Below, piece by piece: positions 1 through 10,020 of a stretch of DNA of 64,000 bases. The first letter of the stretch is position 1; the number at the start of each line of letters is the position of its first letter. Origin of the DNA: Mycolicibacterium bacteremicum (GTDB lineage: Bacteria; Actinomycetota; Actinomycetes; Mycobacteriales; Mycobacteriaceae); contig NZ_MVHJ01000009.1 of NCBI RefSeq assembly GCF_002086115.1, forward strand, positions 124,001-188,000, read 5' to 3'. The position numbers and the translations under genes were made by a program. Below the pieces are notes generated by a model, which did not search any database, had not been told where the DNA came from, and saw nothing but the letters and a program-made list of their open reading frames with translations.

Positions 1-507
1 GCGGCAGCGGTGAACACCGGGACGTCGTCGATTCCGACACCGCAGGGCATCGTCGAGATGAAGGTGACCGCCGACTGCCCGGCATCCGACGGCAAGTGCT
101 TCTTCCGGACCCAGGCCAGTCTGCTCACCCCGACCGGTCCGGTCGGCCTGCCCCAGGACACCTGGGCGCGCCAGACCATCACCCTGCGCAGCACCAACCG
201 CAGCACCTGGCAGGAGGCCTGGTACAGCGCCCCGGCGGGGATGCCGCGGGAGCTCAAGGGCGCCAACCACAACAACGTGCTGTCCAAGGCCTACAAGTCG
301 ATCAGCGACTACACGGTGTCGGTCACCTATTTCGGCGGCGGACCGCTGGAACGCTTTGCCACCGACGGTGATTCGGTGCAGACCGCCTGGAGTACCGGAC
401 GGCCGGACACCGAATCCGGCTTCATCGTGTGCTCGGACATCCACACTGTGTTCGGCGGGGTGAACGTCACCACGCCGAAGGCCTGCGCGCAGACGACCTT
501 CGGCTGA
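1..507 (+). CDS. Secreted protein of unknown function, 5' end missing
   Basis: The reading frame is open to the left edge, with Ala-Ala-Ala directly before a GTG at 10, so the true start probably lies upstream and the visible part would be the mature region of an exported protein. About 165 residues are visible. Four cysteines (in DCPASDGKCFF, VCSDIH and KACAQ) suggest two disulfides, as expected outside the cytoplasm. The TAA/TGA region is followed after 12 bases by the stop of the convergent fadE34. I recognise no catalytic motif and assign no function. A start at GTG 10 cannot be ruled out. Confidence 0.6.
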   Translation, partial: AAAVNTGTSSIPTPQGIVEMKVTADCPASDGKCFFRTQASLLTPTGPVGLPQDTWARQTITLRSTNRSTWQEAWYSAPAGMPRELKGANHNNVLSKAYKSISDYTVSVTYFGGGPLERFATDGDSVQTAWSTGRPDTESGFIVCSDIHTVFGGVNVTTPKACAQTTFG

Positions 508-519
508 GGCGGCCGTTGC

Positions 520-2637
520 CTAACGAGGTAGGCCGAGCAGCCGCTCGCCGGCCAGGGTGAGCAGGATCTGCTCGGTGCCGCCGGCGATGCTCAGGCAGCG
601 GGTGTTCAGGAAGTACCGCACATCCGGTGAATCGACGATGCCCGCACCATCCTGGAAATCCATCGCCGTCTCGGCCAGCCCCTGCCGGTAGCGCACGCCG
701 ATCAGCTTCCGCACGCTCGACGGCGCGCCGGGATCGTGCCCGCCGACGGCCAACCGCGCGATCAACTGATCCAGCAGCGAACCGACCTGGGCCAAGGTGA
801 TCAGGGTGCCCAGCCGGTCGGCCTCGGCGCCGTCGAGTTCACGGTCACCGATCACGTCGAGCAGGTGCTCCATGCCCTTGTCGAGGGCCCCGCCGGTGGC
901 GATGGCGACGCGCTCGTTGGCCAGCGTGGTGCGCGCCAGCGGCCAGCCACCGTCGACCTCGCCGACCACGCAATCGTCGGGGACGAACAGATCGTCGAAG
1001 AAGACCTCGTTGAACAGCGCCTCCCCGGTGATCTCCCGCAGCGGCCGGATGTCGATACCCGGGGAGTTCATCTCGACCAGGAAGTAGGTGATGCCCTTGT
1101 GTTTCGGCGCATCCGGGTTGGTCCGGGCCAGGCAGATACCCCAGTTGGCGCGGTGCGCGTTGGAGGTCCACACCTTCTGGCCGGTCAACCTGAACCCACC
1201 GTCGACCCGGACGGCCTTGGTGCGCAGCGCCGCCAGATCGGACCCGGCACCGGGCTCGGAGAACAGTTGGCACCAGTAGATGTCGCCGGTGAGGGTGCCC
1301 GGGATGAACCGCTCGATCTGTTCGGGCGTACCCGCCGAGAGGATGGTCGGCGCGGCCCACCATCCGATCGAGATGTCGGGGCGGGCCACTTCCGCCGCGG
1401 CGAGCTCCTCGTCGATGACGAGCTGCTCGGCCGGCGTGGCATCGCGGCCGTACGGCGCGGGCCAGTGCGGGGCCAACAGGCCGGATTCGGCCAGCGCGCG
1501 CTGCCGCTGATCCTCCGGCAGTGCCGCGATCTGCGCTGCGGCAGCGGCGATCTCGGGGCGCAGCGCATCAGCCTCCGCCACGTCCACATGCAGCTGGCGG
1601 CGCACACCGGCGCGGGTCAGCTCGACGGTGCGCCGCAGCCAGCGCGACCGGCCGCCGAGGAACTGCGCGATCGCATAGGCCCGGCGCATGTACAGGTGCG
1701 CATCGTGCTCCCAGGTGATGCCGATGCCACCGAGCACCTGGATGCAGTCGCGGGCGTTCTCCTTGGCGGCGTCGATCCCGACCGCGGCGGCCACGGCGGC
1801 GGCGACGGAGAGCTGGTCGGGGTCGTCGCCGGCGGCGGCCGCGATGGCGTCGGCGGCCGCCACGGTCACCTGCTGGCTGCGCAGCAGCATCTCGGCGCAC
1901 ATGTGCTTGACGGCCTGGAAGCTGCCGATCGGTTTGCCGAACTGTTCGCGCACCTTGGCGTACTCGTTGGCGGTGTTGAGCAACCAGCGCGCCAGCCCGG
2001 CGGCCTCGGCCGCGAGCACGGTGGCGATGAGGTCGGTGATCCGCTGGGGTGCCGCGCCGAGCGGCTGGGCGGGCGCCCCGGTGAGGATCACCCGGGCCAG
2101 CGGCCGGGAGAAATCGGTGGCCGGCAGCGCGTCGACCTGCACCCCGTCGGCGGTGGCGTCGACCAGCACCCACTGTGCACCGGCGGGCAGGACGAGCAGC
2201 CCGGCCGGATCGGCTCCCAGCACGTAGTCGGCGGTGCCCGACGCGGTACCGGAGTCGACGGTGATGTCGGCGGTCAGTGCGATCCCGGCGGTGCGCTGAC
2301 CGGCCGCCAGCGCCTCCAGCACGGCGGGGTCGTCGACGACCAGGGTGGCCAGGGCGGTCCCGGCGACCGGTCCGGGGACCAGTCCGGCGGCGGCCTCATC
2401 GATCATCGCGAGCAGATCTGCCACGGTGCTGCCGGCGCCACCGAACTCCTCGGGGATCGCGACGCCGAATGCCCCTAGTTCGGCGAAGCCGCCGTACGGT
2501 GCGCGCCAGGCGTCCGGATCGCCCAGTTCGACGTTGCGCACCGCGGTGATCGAACCGGAACTCGCGGCCCAGTCTCGCACCAGCTCACGGGCCGCAGCCT
2601 CATCGGATGTGTCGGTCGGAACGGACAGCACAGACAC
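520..2637 (-). CDS. fadE34: Acyl-CoA dehydrogenase FadE34 (ChsE3), steroid side-chain degradation
   Basis: The 705-residue protein is a tandem of two acyl-CoA dehydrogenase modules. The first half ends with a typical C-terminal ACAD stretch (REQFGKPIGSFQAVKH, then GGIGITWEHDAHLYMRRA). The second half carries the signature FSEPGAGSDLAALRT and ends with GGTEQILLTLAGERLLG. Double-length FAD-dependent enzymes of this kind are the FadE34 family. In M. tuberculosis Rv3573c acts on the C5 side chain of cholesterol-derived CoA thioesters. The start is GTG at 2637 with GAGGAG about six bases upstream. It is divergent from kstR, with a KstR operator 41 bases upstream of the start, so repression by KstR and induction by steroid CoA esters is expected. 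Confidence 0.93.
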   Translation of the reverse strand: MSVLSVPTDTSDEAAARELVRDWAASSGSITAVRNVELGDPDAWRAPYGGFAELGAFGVAIPEEFGGAGSTVADLLAMIDEAAAGLVPGPVAGTALATLVVDDPAVLEALAAGQRTAGIALTADITVDSGTASGTADYVLGADPAGLLVLPAGAQWVLVDATADGVQVDALPATDFSRPLARVILTGAPAQPLGAAPQRITDLIATVLAAEAAGLARWLLNTANEYAKVREQFGKPIGSFQAVKHMCAEMLLRSQQVTVAAADAIAAAAGDDPDQLSVAAAVAAAVGIDAAKENARDCIQVLGGIGITWEHDAHLYMRRAYAIAQFLGGRSRWLRRTVELTRAGVRRQLHVDVAEADALRPEIAAAAAQIAALPEDQRQRALAESGLLAPHWPAPYGRDATPAEQLVIDEELAAAEVARPDISIGWWAAPTILSAGTPEQIERFIPGTLTGDIYWCQLFSEPGAGSDLAALRTKAVRVDGGFRLTGQKVWTSNAHRANWGICLARTNPDAPKHKGITYFLVEMNSPGIDIRPLREITGEALFNEVFFDDLFVPDDCVVGEVDGGWPLARTTLANERVAIATGGALDKGMEHLLDVIGDRELDGAEADRLGTLITLAQVGSLLDQLIARLAVGGHDPGAPSSVRKLIGVRYRQGLAETAMDFQDGAGIVDSPDVRYFLNTRCLSIAGGTEQILLTLAGERLLGLPR

Positions 2638-2678
2638 CGGCTACTCCTCGCTTTGGGTGAGAAGGCCGCGCTTCCCAC

Positions 2679-2692
2679 TAGAACGTGTTCTA
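2679..2692. promoter_or_regulatory. KstR operator
   Basis: TAGAACGTGTTCTA is a perfect 14-bp palindrome and matches the published KstR motif TnnAACnnGTTnnA at every fixed position. It lies between the divergent fadE34 and kstR genes, where it can control both. Confidence 0.92.
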
Positions 2693-2829
2693 ATAGTGCC
2701 AGTGTCGCAACGTCAAGTCGACTGCCATTGCGGCAGGACACGCCGTTGTGATCTGCGTCGGGGAAGTGGTCTGCGGGTGTCCGGCTTGCGTATCGTTTTC
2801 CCGCACACGCACACGAAGGAGCACGGCAG

Positions 2830-3492
2830 ATGACCTCGCCAGCACAGCCCGGATCGGGATCTGACTCACCCCGTCAGGTGATGGCCGTCGCGGTGCTCTC
2901 CGAATCCGAACTGGGCTCCGAGGCCCAGCGCGAACGGCGCAAGCGCATCCTGGACGCCACCCTGGCAATCGCCTCCAAGGGCGGCTACGAAGCCGTGCAG
3001 ATGCGCGCCGTCGCCGAACGCGCCGATGTCGCCGTCGGCACGCTGTACCGCTACTTCCCGTCCAAGGTGCACCTGCTGGTGTCCGCGCTCGGCCGCGAGT
3101 TCGAGCGCATCGACGCCAAGTCCGACCGGGCCACCCTCACCGGCGGCACGCCGTACGAGCGGCTGAACGTGATGGTGGGCAGGCTCAATCGGTCCATGCA
3201 GCGCAACCCGCTGCTCACCGAGGCCATGACGCGGGCCTTCGTCTTCGCCGACGCCTCGGCCGCCGGCGAGGTCGACCACGTCGGCAAGCTGATGGACTCG
3301 ATGTTCGCCCGGGCGATGAGCGACGGCGAGCCGACCGAGGATCAGTACCACATCGCCCGTGTCATCTCCGATGTGTGGCTGTCCAACCTGCTGGCCTGGC
3401 TGACGCGGCGGGCCTCGGCGACCGATGTCGCCAAGCGACTCGATCTCGCGGTGCGACTGCTGATCGGTGACGGGGAACAGCCTAAGGTCTGA
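2830..3492 (+). CDS. kstR: TetR-family repressor of cholesterol catabolism KstR
   Basis: The 220-residue protein has an N-terminal TetR helix-turn-helix (about residues 35-80, with AVAERADVAVGTLYRYFPSK) and a long ligand-binding C-terminal domain. It closely resembles mycobacterial KstR (Rv3574), the repressor of the cholesterol regulon that is released by steroid-CoA thioesters. The ATG at 2830 has GAAGGAG eight bases upstream, which supports this start. A second Met at residue 18 would give the length usual in other mycobacteria, so the first 17 residues are less certain. It sits divergent from fadE34 around a perfect KstR box, which implies autoregulation. Confidence 0.95.
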   Translation: MTSPAQPGSGSDSPRQVMAVAVLSESELGSEAQRERRKRILDATLAIASKGGYEAVQMRAVAERADVAVGTLYRYFPSKVHLLVSALGREFERIDAKSDRATLTGGTPYERLNVMVGRLNRSMQRNPLLTEAMTRAFVFADASAAGEVDHVGKLMDSMFARAMSDGEPTEDQYHIARVISDVWLSNLLAWLTRRASATDVAKRLDLAVRLLIGDGEQPKV

Positions 3493-3495
3493 GGG

Positions 3496-4248
3496 GTGCT
3501 CGACGCCGCCCTGCAAGATGCGCTCACCCGGGCGGCCGCGTCACCGCGGCTGCTGGTCACCTCCGATTTCGACGGCACGCTCTCGCCGATCGTCGACAAC
3601 CCCGGTGACGCGCGACCGCTGCCGGCCGCCGCGGCTGCACTCGAGGCCCTGGCGGCTCTGCCCGACACGACCGCCGCACTGATCTCCGGCCGGGCGCTGG
3701 CCGTGCTGCGCGAGCTGTCCGGTGCGTCGGCGGCCGTGCAGGCGATCGGCAGCCACGGCGCGGAATTCGACACGGGGTTCGCCCACGAGATCGACACCAC
3801 GCTGCTGGCCGAGATCGTCACGACGTTGCACTCGATCGCCGCGGGCCGTCCGGGTGTGGCCGTGGAGACCAAGCCGGCCAGCGTCGCGCTGCATGTGCGC
3901 AACGCGTCGGTTGCCGACGGCGAGGCGGCGCTGACACTGGCCCGCGAGGCGGCGCGGTCCTGGGATGTGCACCTGACGGCGGGCAAGGCCGTGCTGGAGT
4001 TCGCGGTGATCGTCACCGACAAGGGCGAGGCGGTCGACGTGTTGCGGGACCGCAGTGCCGCGACGGCGGTGGTGTTCCTCGGCGATGACGTCACCGACGA
4101 GAAGGCGTTCCGCCGCATGCGCGACGGCGATATCGGGGTCAAGGTCGGACCCGGTGACAGCCTGGCCGCGTTCCGGGTGGACTCGCCGGAGGACGTGGCG
4201 TCGGTGTTGGCGTACCTGGTCGACGAACGGCGCCGCAAGCTTGCCTGA
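3496..4248 (+). CDS. otsB: Trehalose-6-phosphate phosphatase (HAD superfamily), OtsB type
   Basis: This 250-residue HAD phosphatase has motif I DFDGTLSPIVDNP near residue 21, a motif II region ISGRAL, SHGAEFD, and motif IV FLGDDVTDEKAF. That combination is characteristic of trehalose-6-phosphate phosphatases, which release trehalose. It is shorter than mycobacterial OtsB2 (about 390 residues), lacking that protein's N-terminal extension, and resembles the compact OtsB form. The start is GTG at 3496, three bases after the kstR stop with GAGGG just upstream, so it may be cotranscribed with kstR. The substrate is inferred from motifs. Confidence 0.85.
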   Translation: MLDAALQDALTRAAASPRLLVTSDFDGTLSPIVDNPGDARPLPAAAAALEALAALPDTTAALISGRALAVLRELSGASAAVQAIGSHGAEFDTGFAHEIDTTLLAEIVTTLHSIAAGRPGVAVETKPASVALHVRNASVADGEAALTLAREAARSWDVHLTAGKAVLEFAVIVTDKGEAVDVLRDRSAATAVVFLGDDVTDEKAFRRMRDGDIGVKVGPGDSLAAFRVDSPEDVASVLAYLVDERRRKLA

Positions 4249-4296
4249 TCGGCAACATTGTTTGCGCTGCGGCCATAACGTCCGCACGCTGGAGCC

Positions 4297-4923
4297 ATGA
4301 CCGGAACACCGCATGCAGCAGAGCTTTTCGCCGAGTGGGACGAACGCTACACGGCATTGGTGGACCGCCTGCCGGCCCAACGCCCCAATCCCGTCATCGT
4401 CGCCGAGATCGGCGGGCGCCCGGCGGGATCGGCGCTGGACATCGGGTGCGGGCTGGGCGCGGATGCGGTGTGGTTGGCCGCCCAGGGCTGGCGGGTGACC
4501 GCGCTGGACGTCTCTGCGGTGGCGCTGCAGCGGGCCGCCACCGCTGCCGCGGCGGCCGGTGTCGAGGTGCGTTGGGTACGAACCCGTCTGGAGGATCTGC
4601 AGATTCCGCCGGGCGGTTTCGATCTGGTCAGCGCGCACTATCCGGCGCTGTTGCACAGCCCCGATGGCGCCGCCGGTCGAGCCCTCCTGGCGGCCGTCGC
4701 GCCGGGCGGGACGCTACTGGTGGTGCACCACGCCGACATCGATGTCGAGAAGGCCAGGTCGCACGGGTTCGATCCGGCGGTCTACCTGCTGCACGATGAC
4801 GTCGTCGCACTGTTCGATGATGCATGGGAGGTGCGTGTGCAACGGCGCCGCCGCCGCGAGGTGCCCGCCGGGGTGGACGGTCAGCACACCCACGACGACA
4901 TCATCGTGGCGCGACGCCGCTAA
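4297..4923 (+). CDS. Class I SAM-dependent methyltransferase
   Basis: The 208-residue protein has a SAM-binding motif I (LDIGCGLGADAVWLAAQGW, about residues 47-65), an acidic residue after strand 2 (VTALDVSAVAL) and a motif IV-like FDLVSAHYPAL. It resembles the TehB/thiopurine-like small methyltransferases found in actinobacteria. The acceptor substrate cannot be deduced. The stop overlaps the stop of the convergent LacI gene by a few bases. The 48 bases between otsB and this gene show no clear signal. Confidence 0.75.
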   Translation: MTGTPHAAELFAEWDERYTALVDRLPAQRPNPVIVAEIGGRPAGSALDIGCGLGADAVWLAAQGWRVTALDVSAVALQRAATAAAAAGVEVRWVRTRLEDLQIPPGGFDLVSAHYPALLHSPDGAAGRALLAAVAPGGTLLVVHHADIDVEKARSHGFDPAVYLLHDDVVALFDDAWEVRVQRRRRREVPAGVDGQHTHDDIIVARRR

Positions 4924-6020
4924 CCGGGCGGCCCCGATGTCCGGCCGCGGACGACCTCGGTGTCGAGCAGTTCGATGACCGGCAGGCCGGAACGCGGCGG
5001 GTGATGCAGCAATTCGCCGGCCCGGCGGCCCTTTTCCATCCCGGGCTGCGACACCGTCGTCAGCCCGCGGGCCAGCGCCTCGGGCACCCCGTCGAAACCG
5101 GTCACGGTGACCTGGCCCGGCACGAAGATACCGTGCGCACGAAGGTAATCCATTGCCGAGAGGGCCAGCACGTCGGCAGTGCACATCAGCGCGGTGATGC
5201 GTGGGTTGGCCGCCAGCGCCACCTCGGCCGCGGCGCCGCCGGAGCCGGGCAGGTGCTCGTAACTCTCCACGACCGTGACGGTGGCCGGGTCCAGTCCCGC
5301 GGCGGTCATCGCGTCGTACACGCCGTGCACGCGTTCACACTGCACGTGAAAATGCGGCGAGTTGAGCCGCTCCGGGTCGGCGACCATCGGCGTGGTGGTT
5401 TCCAGCGGCCATTCCCGGCCCAGTCGCATTGTCAGCAGTCCGATCTCACGGTGCCCGAGGCCGAGGACGTGCTCGGCGAGCCGGCGCATCGCGGCCCGGT
5501 CGTCGATGCCGACCCGCGAGGCGCCGGGGACATCCACCGGTTGGTCCACGACGACGATCGGCAACTGTCGCTGCAGCAGCACCGGGAGATAGGGGTCGTC
5601 GTCGGAGGCCGAGTAGATGACGAAACCGTCGACACCGGCCGCCAGCACGGCGGCCGTCCCGTCCTCGACGCTGCGGTTGGGCCCCACCGCCACCAGGAGC
5701 AGGCCCTGCCCCGCCTCTTCGCACGACTCGGCAAGTCCGGCAACGAATTCCAGGGCGGCCGGGTCACTGAACGAGTAGTTCAGCGGCTCGGTGATCATCA
5801 GACCGACCGCACCGGCGCGCCGGGTGCGCAGCGAACGCGCCACCGGGTCGGGACCGGGATAGCCGAGTTCCTTGGCGGCGGCGAGCACCCGCTCACGCAG
5901 TTCGGCCGACAACTGGTCGGGACGGTTGTAAGCGTTGGAGATCGTGGTGCGCGAGACGTTCAGTTCGGCGGCCAGCGAAGCCAGCGTCGCCCGCCTCCGC
6001 GGACCCGGACTTCGGGACAT
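4920..6020 (-). CDS. LacI-family transcriptional regulator (Rv3575c type)
   Basis: The 366-residue protein has an N-terminal LacI helix-turn-helix (TLASLAAELNVSRTTISNAYN, residues about 12-32) and hinge, followed by a periplasmic-binding-protein-like sensor domain (about 65-345). Length and position next to kstR match Rv3575c of M. tuberculosis. The effector is unknown. It is transcribed leftward and separated by 63 bases from znuB. It could act on its own promoter or on the neighbouring transporter, but I see no clear LacI-type palindrome that decides this. Confidence 0.85.
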   Translation of the reverse strand: MSRSPGPRRRATLASLAAELNVSRTTISNAYNRPDQLSAELRERVLAAAKELGYPGPDPVARSLRTRRAGAVGLMITEPLNYSFSDPAALEFVAGLAESCEEAGQGLLLVAVGPNRSVEDGTAAVLAAGVDGFVIYSASDDDPYLPVLLQRQLPIVVVDQPVDVPGASRVGIDDRAAMRRLAEHVLGLGHREIGLLTMRLGREWPLETTTPMVADPERLNSPHFHVQCERVHGVYDAMTAAGLDPATVTVVESYEHLPGSGGAAAEVALAANPRITALMCTADVLALSAMDYLRAHGIFVPGQVTVTGFDGVPEALARGLTTVSQPGMEKGRRAGELLHHPPRSGLPVIELLDTEVVRGRTSGPPG

Positions 6021-6083
6021 GCCTCATGACGCTAGCGCATGGTGGTGTCCGTCACCGCCGAGCGACCGGCTTTCGGGCGCGCG

Positions 6084-6941
6084 TCACCGGCGCGACAATC
6101 CGGGTTGCGCAATGCGGCTGACCGTCCACACCACCAGCCAGGTGAGACAGGCGATGGTGACGATCACGAAACTGGGCGGCAGGTTGAACACCGCCGAGGC
6201 GACCAGGCCGAGCCATACCGATGCCAGACCGATCACCGTCGAGATCGCCATGGCCGCCAACGGTTGTGCGGTGAGCATGATCGCCGTGGCGGCCGGTGTG
6301 ACCACGAGTGCGAACAGCAGCAGGGTGCCGACGGCCTGCACCGCCATCGTCACCGCCACCCCGAGCAGCGCCATGAACAGCACCGAGAGCATCCGCACCG
6401 GCACGCCCTTGGCCTCGGCCACCTGCGGATTGACCGAGGCGAACAGCAAGGGGCGGTAGACGATCACCATGGTCACGGCGATCACCGCCAGGAACCCGGC
6501 GAAGGTGAGCAGTTGCTGGTGTGTGATGGCCAGCAGATTGCCGAACAGGACGTTGGTCAGCGTCGACGAGTTCTTGGTCGCCAGCGAGTTGAAGAACAGG
6601 CCGAAACCGGTCGCCAGCGCCAGCACGGTACCGGTAATGACCTCACGATCGTCGGCGCGCTTGCCCATCACGCCGATGACGAGCGCGCCGCCGACGCAGA
6701 ACACCCCGAGACCCAGGCCGACCGGAAGACCCAGCAGCGCAGCGCCGGTGGCCCCGGGCAGACCGATGTGGGCCAGCGCGTGCGCGGCGAAGGCGGTGTT
6801 GCGCACGATGATGAAGTAGCCGATCAGCCCGGCCGCCAGGGCGACCAGGGTGCCGCCGATCAACGCGTTGCGCATGAACGCAGAGGACAGGATCTGCCAC
6901 CAGTTGTCCTGGTATCCCAGCGCCAGGACGGTGGTGGTCAC
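6084..6941 (-). CDS. znuB: Zinc ABC transporter permease (ZnuB type)
   Basis: The 285-residue protein is an ABC-3 family integral membrane permease with about eight hydrophobic segments, forming the zinc channel of the importer in the cytoplasmic membrane. The GTG start at 6941 overlaps the stop of znuC by four bases (GTGA), so translation is coupled. It is the last gene of a leftward znuA-znuC-znuB operon. Manganese or iron import is possible for this family, but the His-rich partner ZnuA and the Zur-like site upstream favour zinc. Confidence 0.88.
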   Translation of the reverse strand: MTTTVLALGYQDNWWQILSSAFMRNALIGGTLVALAAGLIGYFIIVRNTAFAAHALAHIGLPGATGAALLGLPVGLGLGVFCVGGALVIGVMGKRADDREVITGTVLALATGFGLFFNSLATKNSSTLTNVLFGNLLAITHQQLLTFAGFLAVIAVTMVIVYRPLLFASVNPQVAEAKGVPVRMLSVLFMALLGVAVTMAVQAVGTLLLFALVVTPAATAIMLTAQPLAAMAISTVIGLASVWLGLVASAVFNLPPSFVIVTIACLTWLVVWTVSRIAQPGLSRR

Positions 6942-7717
6942 TGTTCACTCCGCATGTACATCCGGCCCTGCAGGGTGTTGGCGACCTGGACCTTGGTGCC
7001 GTAGAGGTGGGTCAGCAGGTCGGCGTCGATCACCTCGTCGATGGCGGCGTGGTGGGCGTGACCGTCGAGCAGGTACACCGCGCTGCTGAGCACCGGGAGC
7101 AGCGGGTTGAGATCGTGCGCGACGACGAGGATGGTGACCGCGTAGTCGGCGTTGAGCCGGGCCAGCAGTGCGACGATCTCGTTCTGGTTGCGCAGATCGA
7201 GCGCGGCCAGCGGTTCGTCGAGGATCAGCAGCTGCGGCCGGGACACCAGGGCGTTGGCCAGCGCGATGCGCTGGCGTTGACCACCGGACAATTGCGAGAC
7301 CCGCCGGTCGGCGAAGTCGGCGGCCTCGACGGCGGCCAGCGCCTCCTCGACCCTCTCCCGGTCGGCGCGGGTGGTGCGGTGCATGCCCCACCGCCTGCCG
7401 GTCAGCCCCAGCATGACGGCGTCGCGGGCGCGGATGGCCTCACCGGCGCCGGCGACGTAATCCTGCGGTACGTAACCGATCACGTCGTTGTGTTCGCCGG
7501 GCTTGCCACCGAGAACCCGCACCGTGCCGGACGCGACCGGCAACAGTCCGAGCACCACCTGCAGCAGCGTGGACTTCCCGGAGCCGTTCGACCCGATCAG
7601 TGCGACGATGCCGCCGGTGGGGATGGCGAAGGTGCCCTCCGACCAGATCAGGCGCCCGCCGCGGACGACGCTGACATCGTCGAACTCACACGCCGGTGCC
7701 GGAATCCCGGCGGCCAC
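6938..7717 (-). CDS. znuC: Zinc ABC transporter ATP-binding protein (ZnuC type)
   Basis: A 259-residue ABC ATPase with Walker A GSNGSGKST, signature LSGGQRQR, Walker B LLILDEPLAAL and a switch histidine (VAHDL). I chose GTG 7717 because it overlaps the znuA stop by one base (TAGTG), the usual coupled arrangement. The in-frame ATG at 7771 would put 18 extra residues inside znuA. The protein energises zinc uptake through ZnuB. Confidence 0.87.
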   Translation of the reverse strand: MAAGIPAPACEFDDVSVVRGGRLIWSEGTFAIPTGGIVALIGSNGSGKSTLLQVVLGLLPVASGTVRVLGGKPGEHNDVIGYVPQDYVAGAGEAIRARDAVMLGLTGRRWGMHRTTRADRERVEEALAAVEAADFADRRVSQLSGGQRQRIALANALVSRPQLLILDEPLAALDLRNQNEIVALLARLNADYAVTILVVAHDLNPLLPVLSSAVYLLDGHAHHAAIDEVIDADLLTHLYGTKVQVANTLQGRMYMRSEQ

Positions 7718-8742
7718 TAGGTCGGGATGCCGAGAGCCTCGGCGAGGGCGGTGAGTTGGTCCACCTGCCAAGCCTCGAACGTTTCGGCGCCCGGCGCCAG
7801 CGTTTCGGTCACATCGACCACGGGCACACCCGCGGCCTCGGCGGCAGAGCGCAGCTGCTGGGGTACCGATCCCTCGGTCTGGGTGTTGTAGATGAGTACG
7901 TCGACACCGCGGTCGCCGAGCAGCCGCAGGAAGGCATCGAGGTCGGCCGGCGACGGATCGCTCTCGTTCGACGACGCCACCTGGTAACCCTGCGGGGTGC
8001 GGTTCTGCAGGCCGAGCGCGGTGGCTATCTCGTCGAACAGGCTCTCGGTGGCGGCGTAGCTCTTACCGGCAGCACCGGCGGAGATCGTGTCGATCAGCGC
8101 GCGGTAGGGCTGCAGCGATTGGGTGAAATCCGCCTGCCTGCCCGCGAAGTACTCGCCGGCGGCCGGGGCCAGTTCGGTCAGCTTGGCGGTCACCGCAGCG
8201 GCCAGGTCGGTCACCGCGACGGGGTTGTACCAGGCGTGCGGGTTGGCCCCGTCGCCGTTCCCGTGCTCATCGCCGTGACCCGCGTGCTCGCCGTGTTCCT
8301 CGTGCTCGCCTTGTCCTTCGCGCTCTCCGTGATCGTGGCCCTCGTGGTCACCGCCCAGCAGTGCCATGGCGTCGACGACGGGGGCATCCGGCGCGGTGCT
8401 CTCGGCCAGTTTGGCGGCCCACTCGTCGTAGTGCCCGCCATTGATGACGACCAGTTGGGCGCCCTCGAAGGCTGCGGCGTCCGAGGGCGCGGGCTCGAAG
8501 TCGTGCGGGTCGACCGAGGAGCCCGCCAACACCGTGGTCACCTCGGCGCAGGCGCCGCCCAGCGCAGACACGATCTGACCCCACTGATCGACGCTGACGA
8601 CGACGTCCACCGGGGTGGTGGGGCAGTCACCGGCCGCCGCGCTGGACGCCGGAGCAGCCTGGTCGCCGGAGCCGCAGCCGGCCAGGACCAACGGAAGGGC
8701 CAGCGCGAGGGCTGCGAGGGAGCGGGGCAGCGGGTGCTTCAC
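7717..8742 (-). CDS. znuA: Zinc-binding lipoprotein of the ZnuABC importer, with His-rich loop
   Basis: From GTG 8742 this gives 341 residues: a short basic n-region, a hydrophobic stretch and lipobox LVLAGC, so a lipid-anchored cluster A-I solute-binding protein. Between roughly residues 125 and 165 lies a loop with eight histidines in a Glu/Gly/Asp-rich context, followed by the NPHAWYNP zinc-ligand motif. This loop is a hallmark of zinc-specific ZnuA. An in-frame ATG at 8766 is less likely because it would add hydrophobic residues before the basic n-region. TATCGT lies seven bases upstream of GTG 8742, which would fit a leaderless transcript. Confidence 0.88.
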   Translation of the reverse strand: MKHPLPRSLAALALALPLVLAGCGSGDQAAPASSAAAGDCPTTPVDVVVSVDQWGQIVSALGGACAEVTTVLAGSSVDPHDFEPAPSDAAAFEGAQLVVINGGHYDEWAAKLAESTAPDAPVVDAMALLGGDHEGHDHGEREGQGEHEEHGEHAGHGDEHGNGDGANPHAWYNPVAVTDLAAAVTAKLTELAPAAGEYFAGRQADFTQSLQPYRALIDTISAGAAGKSYAATESLFDEIATALGLQNRTPQGYQVASSNESDPSPADLDAFLRLLGDRGVDVLIYNTQTEGSVPQQLRSAAEAAGVPVVDVTETLAPGAETFEAWQVDQLTALAEALGIPT

Positions 8743-8744
8743 GC

Positions 8745-8759
8745 CGATAACGATAACCG
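8745..8759. promoter_or_regulatory. Possible weak Zur box at the znuA start
   Basis: CGATAACGATAACCG matches about 10 of 15 positions of the consensus derived from the four stronger boxes in this window (TGRWAAYGATTTTCA), with the left half nearly perfect. It overlaps the putative -10 TATCGT of znuA. It is clearly weaker than the box at 8797 and may be an accessory site. Confidence 0.4.
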
Positions 8760-8796
8760 TTTGCATTTAATGCCGTCGAATCGGAGGATGTCTTAT

Positions 8797-8811
8797 TGGT
8801 AATGATTTTCA
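8797..8811. promoter_or_regulatory. Zur box between znuA and the COG0523 gene
   Basis: TGGTAATGATTTTCA is a 7-1-7 Fur-family palindrome. It is extended on both sides by TTAT and ATAA, giving perfect 6-bp outer arms from 8793 to 8815. It lies just before the Shine-Dalgarno of the rightward cobW-like gene and about 55 bases upstream of znuA. It fits the mycobacterial Zur (FurB) operator. Confidence 0.85.
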
Positions 8812-8823
8812 ATAAGGAGTTCC

Positions 8824-9960
<1,137 letters not shown>

Positions 9961-9970
9961 CGACGATGCC

Positions 9971-10004
9971 GACGGCCCGGCCGATGAACATCGGCCGGGC
10001 CGTC
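9971..10004. terminator. Bidirectional terminator hairpin between cobW-like gene and aztD
   Basis: A perfect 15-bp inverted repeat, GACGGCCCGGCCGAT and its complement, with a GAAC loop, fills the 60 bases between two convergent stops. There is no T-tract, as is common for mycobacterial hairpin terminators. Confidence 0.8.
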
Positions 10005-10020
10005 TGCGCATGCACGCCGA

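Noticed and set aside
8742..8766. ATG 8766 as the znuA start
   Set aside because: It would place hydrophobic residues before the basic n-region of the signal peptide and put the weak Zur-like site inside the gene. GTG 8742 gives a standard lipoprotein signal.
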